Assembly: GCF_022968395.1 (NCBI RefSeq)
Contig: NZ_JALJQZ010000002.1
Coordinates: 62,001-126,000, forward strand
Reading direction: 5' to 3'
DNA length: 64,000 bases
Source of the DNA: Affinirhizobium lemnae
Lineage (GTDB): Bacteria > Pseudomonadota > Alphaproteobacteria > Rhizobiales > Rhizobiaceae
The translations under genes were made by a program, and so were the position numbers. Every line of letters begins with the position of its first letter. Position 1 is the stretch's first letter. Shown piece after piece: positions 9,139 to 15,929 of the stretch. The notes below the pieces were generated by a model. The model was not told the origin of the DNA and ran no database searches. It saw only the letters and a list, made by a program, of their open reading frames with translations.

Positions 9139-11414
9139 GCGAGGCCCCTTCCCACATCGTGCAGAGAGCGCGCTCTCGCCTGCTGAATTGCGCGTGCCTG
9201 ATCGCGCCGCGCTTTGAGCGCCGCAAGCTTCGGGTTCGGTGTGGTGATGTTCTGTGTGAGCCTGATGTTCGATGACTGTTGCAGCGATGTATGCTTCTGC
9301 GGATCGGCGGCGGTTTGCGCCTGTCGCGGCTGGCCGGGATCAACAATCGTCGGTGTGATCGTCGGGCTAACGTGGAAGTTCAAAATGCCCATAAGACGCT
9401 CGACAATGCCGCGAGCATCGCCTTCCGCAATCTTACCCTGTTCAATCAATCCGTCCCGATAAGCCTGCATAGACTGTTCGGCAGCGGGCTTCATGTCGAT
9501 GCCAAGTTTTTCCTTCACGCCTGATGCCACACCGGAAACATCGCCGGATTTGCTGTAAGCCGCGTCTTGCGGACGCGCTAAAGGAACAGGGATTTGCCCG
9601 GTTGAACGGCCAAGGTCTCCCGGACGCTCTGGCCTTTCGGTTGGAATGGGTACGCCACCCCTGCTGATGCCCAGATGATCGCGGAAACTGAAGTCTGCAT
9701 CAGCACCTTTGCCGTATAGAAAACGTTGCCAAAGGCTTGGCCCGTTCTTATTCGCCCCGTTCGGGTAGCGCCTGCGCCATTCCTGCATGAAGAGGTCTTG
9801 ATTGCTGGGCCGCTCACCCTCACGCATCAGGTTGTCAGCAGTACCTCGCATTGCTTCCGTCAAAACGGGCAGGACAGGCTCCGCGAACCGTTTCATAAGG
9901 TAGGCGATTGCAGCGGTTACCCTATCGGTTTGGGAGTTCAGGTTGTCGGTATTGGTCCCATAGTCACCGTCGATAACGCCGCCAGCATTTTCCATTTGCT
10001 CCCTGCGTTTGACGATGAGGTCCAAATCCTTGAAGACCGCATTGTAACCTTTGTAAGCCTCGGAGTTCCGGAAGAGGCTGCGTGTCTTCTCTTCGTCTCC
10101 CTGGACGGCTTTTTGATAGGCGCGCAAGGATTCCAGAACCGGGTCTTTCCCAGCCGCGATAGCATCCTTGCGGATTTGGTAGATGTTCTGGCCGTACTCC
10201 TCTTCGAAGCGGCCAGCCACATCAGGCGAAACCATATCGGTCAGCATGGCTTCATAGGACGTTTTGGCCTGATCGTTGCTCCCGGCTTCACGGGCAATAG
10301 ACTGCACCATGGCAGATGTAAGACGAACGCCTCTGAGGCCCGTTGAGCCTTGTCCGGCCATAGCAGCGAAGAGCGAAGGCCCATGCTGTGCCATGTCCTT
10401 CACTTCGAACTTGCCCATTTTGCCGCCGACCGCGATGCTTTCGTAACCAGCGGGCATGTCAGACGGTTTGAGCCCCATGATCTCCCGCATGGAAACGGTT
10501 GTTCCGGCAACGTCAACCGGATCGGCGTTTGTGGCCTTACCGACCTTGATCACGCCTTCCGTCATCGTCGCGGCATCTTTGGCCTCAACACCATTGCTGA
10601 TCAGTGTGCCGAATGTTTCCTGCGCTTTTGCTGTGCCAACGCCGTAAACTGCACCGGCGCGGCCAAGAATGGCATCAATGCGGCGCTGTTCGGCTGCATC
10701 GTACTCACCAGTCACGCGCAACGCATCGCTTCGCTGTTCATCGTTGGCGGCGGCTTTGACCGTCGCGACACCGGCAACGGCCACGCCTGCCGGAACTGCC
10801 CCCATAAGGTAAGCACCGCCTGCCGTCACAGCCAAAGGGACGGCGATCTGATCAGCGGCACCTTCAATGGCGGACATGATACCAGTGCGCGGCGCAACGC
10901 TTGCACCTTGACGATAGGGAGCACCGGTATGCGGGGCGACTTGTCCACCGGCATTCACGCCTGTGAGTTTCTGCTTCAGGTTCGCGACGGCTTGCGCAAC
11001 ACGGCCAATCGCCGTTTCTGCTTGTGTTGCATCGCTTTTCAGGCCCGCGAATGCGTTATTATCCACATTGCCCAATGCGGCCTTTAGTTCGGTTGCTTCC
11101 GACTTTATGGACCGGATCGCCCATTCGGCCTGTCCCGCATCCACTTTCAGCTTGGCAAGTGAGCCGCCGTAAATCTGCCCGGTGGCCTTATCAACGGCGC
11201 GGGCCGACCTTTCCAGTTGTCCAAGGCGTTCACGCGCCTTGTCGGCATCGCTTCCAACTTGCCTCAAACCTTGGCCAAGCTGTTCACCGGCTTTGGTACG
11301 TCCAAGCCGTTCCGCCGTTTGGCGTACCTCGTTCAGATCGCGCCTGGCTTGATCTGCTGGGCGGGAAAGCTGGTTCTCAAGGCGAAGGCGTAAGGAAACG
11401 TCCATACCGGTCAT
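9135..11414 (-). CDS. Phage tail tape measure protein
   Basis: 759 residues from ATG 11414, which overlaps the E' stop as ATGA and has a GGGGA-type ribosome site. An upstream in-frame ATG at 11441 would add nine residues. The N-terminal 150 residues are coiled-coil (QARRDLNEVRQTAERLG), a hydrophobic Ala/Gly/Val stretch follows near 185-220, and the TP901-type core (ATMTEGVIKVGKATN) lies around 290-310. Tape measure proteins set tail length and occupy the tail lumen. No tube or sheath gene accompanies it. Confidence 0.85.
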   Translation of the reverse strand: MTGMDVSLRLRLENQLSRPADQARRDLNEVRQTAERLGRTKAGEQLGQGLRQVGSDADKARERLGQLERSARAVDKATGQIYGGSLAKLKVDAGQAEWAIRSIKSEATELKAALGNVDNNAFAGLKSDATQAETAIGRVAQAVANLKQKLTGVNAGGQVAPHTGAPYRQGASVAPRTGIMSAIEGAADQIAVPLAVTAGGAYLMGAVPAGVAVAGVATVKAAANDEQRSDALRVTGEYDAAEQRRIDAILGRAGAVYGVGTAKAQETFGTLISNGVEAKDAATMTEGVIKVGKATNADPVDVAGTTVSMREIMGLKPSDMPAGYESIAVGGKMGKFEVKDMAQHGPSLFAAMAGQGSTGLRGVRLTSAMVQSIAREAGSNDQAKTSYEAMLTDMVSPDVAGRFEEEYGQNIYQIRKDAIAAGKDPVLESLRAYQKAVQGDEEKTRSLFRNSEAYKGYNAVFKDLDLIVKRREQMENAGGVIDGDYGTNTDNLNSQTDRVTAAIAYLMKRFAEPVLPVLTEAMRGTADNLMREGERPSNQDLFMQEWRRRYPNGANKNGPSLWQRFLYGKGADADFSFRDHLGISRGGVPIPTERPERPGDLGRSTGQIPVPLARPQDAAYSKSGDVSGVASGVKEKLGIDMKPAAEQSMQAYRDGLIEQGKIAEGDARGIVERLMGILNFHVSPTITPTIVDPGQPRQAQTAADPQKHTSLQQSSNIRLTQNITTPNPKLAALKARRDQARAIQQARARSLHDVGRGLA

Positions 11415-12066
11415 CGTTCCAGTCCCCATGTCTGAGACCATGCCGCACGAATGGACGGATACCAGCGTAAGGCATCATCCCAGTACATCGAAAGCAGAAT
11501 CGGCAAGGGTGTATGCGAAAGTGCGGACATGAGCGCGATCACGTCTCGCCATTTGGTGAGGTCGATGAAGGCTCGATCCTCTGAGGACGGAAGAGGCGGG
11601 GCAAAAAATCAAAGCAGACCTGCGATACCTCCTCGCCGTCGATATCGACAAGGCCGCGAAGGATCGGGGCGGGAATGTCCGTCATGATCGCGTAGATATC
11701 GAAATTGTCGGGTTCGTCAGGATTGCGGTTGTCGAGAAGGTTTCCGACTTCGCCAACCGTCAGACGGCGAACCGTGATCGCTTCCACAATACCCGTAGAG
11801 GGGTGCTCGAAAGGATATTCCAGCGGAATTTCCCGCGTGGCCTGCGCACCGACAAATGTGAGACGTTCGATCTTGCGCGAAGGCTTTTCCGCCTGAACGG
11901 CAGTTGCCTGGGCAGCCTGTTCCGACTTGGCGGCGATTGGTGTCGCATTATCAAGCTCTGCCCACATTTCCGGTGGAGGCAGCGTAATTTCAAGCGCCTT
12001 GAGGTCGCTGCGATCATCCTTCGACTGCGGTTCTAAAACGGTTGCTTTGATTGCGGGAGTGTCCAT
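11411..12066 (-). CDS. E+E' tail assembly chaperone made by -1 frameshift
   Basis: The -1 frame is open from the slippery site at 11602-11608 to TGA at 11413-11411. A slip there would add a C-terminal domain containing DRAFIDLTKWRDVIALMSAL and ILLSMYWDDALRWYPS, giving a 218-residue fusion. Its Trp-rich helical tail is like P2 E', and the fusion frame stops exactly at the ATGA overlap with the tape measure gene. In P2 and many tailed phages both the short and frameshifted products are needed for tail assembly. Confidence 0.75.
11539..12066 (-). CDS. Phage tail assembly chaperone, E-like short product
   Basis: 175 residues from ATG 12066 (AGAGGCGA upstream). The Ala-rich N-terminus is followed at about 80-160 by a domain resembling the Mu gp41/P2 E tail assembly chaperones (ITVRRLTVGEVGNLLD, VDIDGEEVSQVCFDFLP). 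In this phage class, chaperones coat the tape measure protein before tube assembly. The 15 residues after the slippery site (11602-11608) look unstructured and the frame ends at 11539, as expected when the longer product arises by frameshift. Confidence 0.75.
   Translation of the reverse strand: MDTPAIKATVLEPQSKDDRSDLKALEITLPPPEMWAELDNATPIAAKSEQAAQATAVQAEKPSRKIERLTFVGAQATREIPLEYPFEHPSTGIVEAITVRRLTVGEVGNLLDNRNPDEPDNFDIYAIMTDIPAPILRGLVDIDGEEVSQVCFDFLPRLFRPQRIEPSSTSPNGET
11602..11608 (-). promoter_or_regulatory. Programmed -1 frameshift slippery heptamer
   Basis: On the coding strand it reads T TTT TTG, in the correct phase after GAT. The -1 frame stops (TGA) directly upstream of the heptamer and is open downstream for 64 codons. 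T TTT TTG is the heptamer I recall for the P2 E/E' frameshift. No stimulator structure was examined. Confidence 0.75.
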
Positions 12067-12281
12067 CTGTCGCCTCTTTGAAAGTGAAAGAGGCGGCGGC
12101 CCAGTGCCATCAACCGCCGCCTCTGAGGGGAGCTGGAGAACTCCCAAAGGACTCGGAAACCCGACGAGCCCTTGCAGAAACGGTTTTACACCAGGGTGAC
12201 AAATGTCACTGATGACGGCTGTCAGGGTCTACCTGCGGCAAAAATGAATGGCTGATTTGGAAGCTTTGCGAAGGCGCATCA

Positions 12282-12461
12282 TCAGGCGCTTTTGCCTGAT
12301 TGATACAGGGCATTGCCCGCCCTTGGGGCTGACTCCGCGTCAGCGGCCTTCAAATCGGCTTCAAAAACGATTTCGAAGCCATGTCCTCGCCCGCTTTTGC
12401 CGCTGGCAGAGATTTCTTCACGTGCATGCGCGATTCCACCAACCGCGCACCCACCTGTCAA
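12282..12461 (-). CDS. Possible small protein with TTG start
   Basis: An open frame of 59 codons begins TTG ACA GGT, with AAGGG placed seven bases upstream, and ends TGA at 12284-12282. It contains FEIVFEADLKAADAES. It starts 25 bases after the preceding gene's stop, in the same direction. There is no ATG or GTG start and no recognised family. The rest of 12067-12486 shows no other candidate on either strand, so this stretch may instead be a leader for the tail genes. Confidence 0.3.
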   Translation of the reverse strand: MTGGCAVGGIAHAREEISASGKSGRGHGFEIVFEADLKAADAESAPRAGNALYQSGKSA

Positions 12462-12486
12462 GCAACGCCCTTTGACGGGTGAGCGT

Positions 12487-12933
12487 TTACATCAGTGCCA
12501 ACCGTACGGCGTTCTCAAGCGCACCTTCACCATAGCTTTTTTCGAACTCCAGAGACACGATGCAAGCCTGTCCCTTATGCAGCAGATAGAGCATATCTTC
12601 GTCGGTCTCATCCCCCGTCACGGGGATTCCGTTCGGGTAGTAAAAGACCTTGATCCGGTGACCATTCACATAGTCGAAATAATAGCTTTCATCCGAGCGG
12701 CGTTCCCCGTGATTATTGAGACTGGCTATTCCAACGCCCTGAATGATGATTGCGTTCAAGGCATCGCGCCTGCGACTAGCGGCTTCAATATTGCCAAGAC
12801 CAACGGGACTGGAGATCGCCAGAAGCTCATTCAGTAGCCGGTTGGGAAAGTCTTCGTCAGGGCGCGGCGTCAGCCAGATCAGGCATTCCGTGCCGCCCGC
12901 CATTCCCGAATGCTCACGTCTCACTACCTGCAT
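12487..12933 (-). CDS. Hypothetical protein of the Mu-like element
   Basis: 148 residues, mixed alpha/beta pattern, no membrane segment. It contains ECLIWLTPRPDEDFPNRLL near the N-terminus and SYYFDYVNGHRIKVFYYP in the middle. A strong AAGGAGC ribosome site precedes ATG 12933, ten bases after the stop of the Mu-HTH gene, so both share an operon. No family was recognised. It is intact and in the early/regulatory part of the element, which is compatible with an accessory or anti-host function, but nothing in the sequence shows this. Confidence 0.6.
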   Translation of the reverse strand: MQVVRREHSGMAGGTECLIWLTPRPDEDFPNRLLNELLAISSPVGLGNIEAASRRRDALNAIIIQGVGIASLNNHGERRSDESYYFDYVNGHRIKVFYYPNGIPVTGDETDEDMLYLLHKGQACIVSLEFEKSYGEGALENAVRLALM

Positions 12934-12943
12934 GCTTGCTCCT

Positions 12944-13519
12944 TCATTTGCCTGCCAAACCGAATCGCACCAGCACCGCCGCTGCCTCTTCCACAGTCGG
13001 CAAAGCCACGTCAGGGGGCAAGCGTTCCGGTAGTATTTGCCATGCCTCGGACAGGTTGCCAGATGTTTCCCGTTTCATGATCCGCATTAGCGGCAGCACC
13101 CACGGCGGCGCTGTGTTAGCATCGCTGATGGCTGGCTTGGGTATCGGCGGCGGTGGCAGAACATCCACCAGTGGGGCAGTCTCGTTGATATCGGGTAACT
13201 CAAGGATCATCGACACAAGAGCATCGAATGCGCGGGCCGGAAGGCTTGTCACGTGAATGACCTGCATCCACGATCCGCGAACCCGCGTCTTGCGCCGCCG
13301 CCATCGTTCCTTGTTTGCCTTCCGGGTCACGCCTTCCGGCGTATCCGGCAAACCGGGAAGCCCCATTCCCGCAATCTCTGCCGGTGCAAACCACTCTCGC
13401 ATCAGTTCGCTATCGCGAACGACCCGCATCAACACGGCTTCAAGATACACCACGCGGCGCTTGAGATAGGCAAATTCATCGGCTGGAACCGATACATGAA
13501 GGTCTAAGGAATTACGCAT
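12944..13519 (-). CDS. Mu-type winged-helix DNA-binding regulator (MuA N-terminal/Mu repressor-like)
   Basis: 191 residues from ATG 13519 (GGGAG eight bases upstream); an in-frame GTG at 13528 is possible. Residues about 41-96 carry the Mu DNA-binding domain pattern: EWFAPAEIAGMGLPGLPDT, then KERWRRRKTRVRG and IHVTSLP. In Mu this domain occurs at the N-terminus of the transposase and in the c repressor, where it binds the operator/enhancer. Here it is followed by a Pro-rich linker and a C-terminal segment without a DDE catalytic core, so a repressor-like role is likeliest. Confidence 0.7.
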   Translation of the reverse strand: MRNSLDLHVSVPADEFAYLKRRVVYLEAVLMRVVRDSELMREWFAPAEIAGMGLPGLPDTPEGVTRKANKERWRRRKTRVRGSWMQVIHVTSLPARAFDALVSMILELPDINETAPLVDVLPPPPIPKPAISDANTAPPWVLPLMRIMKRETSGNLSEAWQILPERLPPDVALPTVEEAAAVLVRFGLAGK

Positions 13520-13549
13520 GCTACACACTCCCGGCGCACGGCAGACCGC

Positions 13550-13581
13550 GAGTCTAAATTTTAGACTGGTCTTTTAGACTC
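13550..13581. promoter_or_regulatory. TCTAAA/TTTAGA operator-like cluster upstream of the Mu-HTH regulator
   Basis: Contains GAGTCTAAA (13550-13558), TTTAGAC (13560-13566) and TTTAGACTC (13573-13581). The outer copies are perfect 9-bp inverted arms, and the inner one makes a second dyad with the first. The cluster lies about 30-60 bases upstream of the regulator start, where an autoregulated promoter would be. A related GTCTAAG occurs inside the gene at 13502-13508. The binding protein is inferred, not known. Confidence 0.5.
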
Positions 13582-13711
13582 AACTTTCCAGATGAGTAAC
13601 CGTCGCTGCAAACCTGATTGAAACGCTGTTTAAACGGACCTTAGTAGCCTCTCGGCATTCGGCGGCGCAGCATCCCGCGCCGCTCGAAATCAGAACGATA
13701 TTACCGGCGCT

Positions 13712-14317
13712 TCAACCGTGGGCGCTGCGTTGGTCGCTGGAACTGTTAGAGATCGCCGAAGAGTCGGTGCTTGCCTTCAATTGTCGAATGACCTTTTCGA
13801 CGGTCTCTCGTTTCAGATTCAGAGCGTTGGCAATTGCACCAGCATCCACGCCATCATTGACCTTCGAGGCGATGAAATCCTTGCGCAGTTCTCTTGGGTC
13901 CGCTTTCTTAGATTCCGCTATCGCCTGTTCTTTCATTGAATCAGGCATGTCATCTATAAATTCGACAATCGTGCTCTTGCTCAACTTCGTCAAAGCTTCG
14001 ATTTGGGTCAAAGTTTTTCCCTCCGACATCAGCTTCGCTACAAGCGCCATTGTCTGCTCATAATACTCAGCGCCCGGTAGCTCCTGTACGGCTTCAAGAC
14101 CTTGCCGTATGCGACGGAAGTCCTCTCTGAAAGCGTTTTCGATTGTCTGGAGTTCATCGCATTGGTCGCTGAGAAGATTGTAAACACCCATGGCAATAGC
14201 ATCGAGACCATCACCCTGAGACATCGTGGCGCTAATCATGGAAGTTAGTGCATTCAAAGAGGCCCGCGTCATTTCGAACCGAAATAGTGCGTCAGATTTA
14301 TGAATGTCGGTTGGCAT
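13712..14317 (-). CDS. Hypothetical regulator with two HTH-like segments
   Basis: 201 residues, predicted almost all helical and acidic. Two stretches look like helix-turn-helix units: GKTLTQIEALTKLSKSTIVE near residues 99-118, and GAIANALNLKRETVEKVI near 157-174. It starts at ATG 14317 with GGAGA eight bases upstream, and is the first proper gene downstream of the structured leader at about 14340-14610. No family recognised. Its position next to the presumed control region suggests a regulatory role. Confidence 0.6.
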   Translation of the reverse strand: MPTDIHKSDALFRFEMTRASLNALTSMISATMSQGDGLDAIAMGVYNLLSDQCDELQTIENAFREDFRRIRQGLEAVQELPGAEYYEQTMALVAKLMSEGKTLTQIEALTKLSKSTIVEFIDDMPDSMKEQAIAESKKADPRELRKDFIASKVNDGVDAGAIANALNLKRETVEKVIRQLKASTDSSAISNSSSDQRSAHG

Positions 14318-14339
14318 AACTTTGTCTCCAGCGTGCTTT

Positions 14340-14610
14340 TCAAGGCACTTCGAAACCCTGCGGACGGCGCAGGGACCGGGAGTTGAAAACCGTGCTGGAC
14401 GGCAACATGACCTTTAGGCTTACGCCCTGGACATACGCCATGTCCTCCCGGCCGCAATAGCAGCCGAACCCGTAAATCGGGTATAAAAAAAAGCGCCGTT
14501 CGGGCATGGCTTCCACTGAAACCGGCCTTGGTAGCGCAAACCACCAGCATAGAGTTTTCAAGCTCTGGAAACAGACATAGCGCGGGCAGGCCGATTTGCC
14601 AAGATACAAT
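14340..14610 (-). ncRNA. Possible structured leader/immunity RNA of the element
   Basis: Leftward leader between the palindromic operators and the first gene. It carries several dyads (ACCCG/CGGGT at about 14471-14485; GGTTTC/GAAGCC near 14513-14528) and a T8 run on the minus strand (14486-14493) preceded by GC-rich pairing, like an intrinsic terminator. Two overlapping short frames here translate into Arg/Pro-rich peptides and look non-coding. P4-like satellites control lysogeny from a comparable leader (CI RNA); the resemblance is in layout only. Confidence 0.3.
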
Positions 14611-14631
14611 CGTTAATGCCGACTTCAGCGG

Positions 14632-14655
14632 ATTAGGGGCAAGCTTGCCCCTAAT
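14632..14655. promoter_or_regulatory. 24-bp perfect palindrome (operator O1 candidate)
   Basis: ATTAGGGGCAAG followed by its exact inverted complement. It is the same length as, and similar in sequence to, the imperfect palindrome 71 bp away at 14703-14726. Two spaced copies of one palindrome upstream of a leftward leader are what a dimeric repressor's operators look like. It does not precede a T tract, so a terminator is unlikely. Confidence 0.6.
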
Positions 14656-14702
14656 TGCGAATCTTAATTGGTAGCAGATGTGCTATTAATTCCGACGCAC
14701 GA

Positions 14703-14726
14703 ATTGGGGTCAGATTTGACCCTAAT
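14703..14726. promoter_or_regulatory. 24-bp imperfect palindrome (operator O2 candidate)
   Basis: Starts ATTGGGGTCA and ends TGACCCTAAT, ten-base arms with one mismatch. It aligns base for base with the palindrome at 14632-14655 in overall length and in the ATTxGGG outer arms. Centre-to-centre distance 71 bp, close to seven DNA turns, which would suit cooperative binding or looping. Confidence 0.5.
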
Positions 14727-14927
14727 TTATTCACACTGTAACGCCACATTTGGGGCAGCAGAATGTACCGCTAAGATGGCCCTATTTGTTCCAACAATGT
14801 TGCAACGAATTAATGCAAGAGTAGGTCACTGTTAGAGTTTACATTTCCTGATGTAAGTCACCCTTTCCGTTAACCATTTATGTCAATGAAAATAAAGATT
14901 TTTTAAATCATCTTGGCCGCATTTTGC

Positions 14928-14952
14928 TTAGCGTAAAGCGCCTTTACGCTAA
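14928..14952. promoter_or_regulatory. 25-bp dyad in the AT-rich end of the element
   Basis: TTAGCGTAAAG, three central bases CGC, then the exact inverted complement CTTTACGCTAA. It lies in the AT-rich 14.65-15.14 kb segment that has no convincing gene on either strand. Possibly a binding site for an element-encoded regulator or a replication/transposition accessory protein. Confidence 0.45.
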
Positions 14953-15143
14953 CTGTGTCCTCAGGACAGAGTTACTGGTCGACCCTTTTCGGAGTTTTCA
15001 CACGTAAACCGTTCCCGGTTATATTTCTCTTGTAATTGATTCTATTGCATTTTCTTCTAGGAACAATGTTCCCAGATAAGTCCGAATGTGGCTCGGACTT
15101 CACCGGCTTCAAGGCTGTTTTACGGCGTCAATTTTCGATCAGC

Positions 15144-15168
15144 CTGCCATTTGATCTTGCGTCCGCCA
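15144..15168 (-). repeat. Right terminal inverted repeat of the Mu-like element
   Basis: The reverse complement reads TGGCGGACGCAAGATC then AAATGGCAG. It matches the left end (6259-6283) at 17 of 25 positions, with the dinucleotide TG outermost. The pentamer CTCTT begins three bases outside (15171-15175) and also abuts the left end (6255-6259). Confidence 0.6.
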
Positions 15169-15691
15169 CCCTCTTACCTGCACTCAGAAATTCCCGATTT
15201 TTTTGATTTTCTTCCGCCAAATCACCAGCTTAAACCACAGGATCTCGGATAATCCAACGTAATCCCATAAATGCCATCTGATATTGCGGGTTACAGCTCT
15301 TAACCACCGCCTGCCCGGATAAAACCGGACGGACCACAGGCGGCGAAGCCCAAACCACCATTCCCCATGTGTGCCACACAGGCACGCCTGACGCGCCAGT
15401 TCGGAGATGAAACGGGAGGCTGACGTCCGAAGCCCTGCCATTTCCCCCGTGTCGTCAGAGGGAGACCATTTTCCGCGAACCCGGAGGTGAAGGTTTTGCG
15501 TCTTGCCCTTCACGCCCGCGCCGGTCCCGCATCGCCAGCACGCCTGCCGGTGTAACCGTTGCGGAACGGGAGCAGTGAAACATGAGTGCGAGGGGGTGGC
15601 GGAGTGAGGGGCGAAAAATATTGGAGAAGGCGACGATTTTTTCAAACGTCGGTGGGTCGGATCGGATCAAGGCATGTCGATGCGCGATGAA
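15169..15691. other. Intergenic region, no convincing gene
   Basis: A 153-codon leftward frame (15184-15645) is open, but its product is extremely rich in Arg, Trp and Cys, has no ribosome site and matches nothing I know. I regard it as probably non-coding. The stretch is GC rich with short dyads and could hold a structured RNA, but none was recognised. Confidence 0.3.
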
Positions 15692-15835
15692 GATCCCCTC
15701 CTCAACCCTCCCCACAAGGGGGAGGGAGTCAACTTGCATCCTGGGCAAGCCCCCGTTTTCTTTTCGTAAATTACAATGGCTTCAGCCTACTCAACCTGCT
15801 CCCTCCCCCTTGTGGGGAGGGTTGGGGAGGGGATC
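15692..15835. repeat. Intergenic palindromic mosaic repeat
   Basis: Two 37-bp inverted copies (15692-15728 and 15799-15835, 36 of 37 identical) surround a 70-bp spacer. Each arm has an internal dyad CCCTCCCC/GGGGAGGG-like. The organisation is the same as the repeat inside ftsY, but the sequence is different, so it is probably a second family of rhizobial mosaic repeats. It lies downstream of leuC. Confidence 0.8.
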
Positions 15836-15870
15836 TTTTAACTCCATCATGTGCTGTTTTGCCGACATAC

Positions 15871-15902
15871 AAAAATGCCGGACTCTTCCGAACCCGGCAT
15901 TT
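15871..15902 (-). terminator. Intrinsic terminator of leuC
   Basis: On the minus strand AATGCCGG pairs with CCGGCATT around a 12-base loop, followed by TTTTT. It begins 28 bases after the leuC stop. Confidence 0.85.
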
Positions 15903-15929
15903 GGTCAATCAGACTGAAGCGTTAGCCGC

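Larger units (their letters stand above)
6259..15168. mobile_element. Compact Mu-like element without a transposase (candidate phage satellite)
   Basis: The ends are imperfect 25-bp terminal inverted repeats (6259-6283 and 15144-15168, 17 of 25 positions identical, both starting 5'-TG). A CTCTT pentamer lies at both borders (6255-6259 and 15171-15175) and may be the target duplication, which would shift the exact edges by one or two bases. All genes run leftward: an unknown regulator, a MuA-N-terminus-like DNA-binding protein, two unknown proteins, tail chaperone E/E', tape measure, Mor-like activator, Mu gpT head, Mu gpI protease and an unknown. No DDE transposase, MuB, terminase, portal, tail tube, sheath or lysis gene is present. 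Confidence 0.75.

Noticed and set aside
14269..14609. Two overlapping short frames of 93 and 89 codons
   Set aside because: Mutually overlapping, Arg/Pro-rich, in a structured leader; more probably untranslated RNA.
15184..15645. 153-codon leftward frame between the element and leuC
   Set aside because: Arg/Trp/Cys-rich peptide, no ribosome site, no family; kept only as an intergenic note.
3208..15835. CRISPR-like repeats
   Set aside because: The repeats are paired inverted copies with a single spacer each, not regularly spaced direct repeats.
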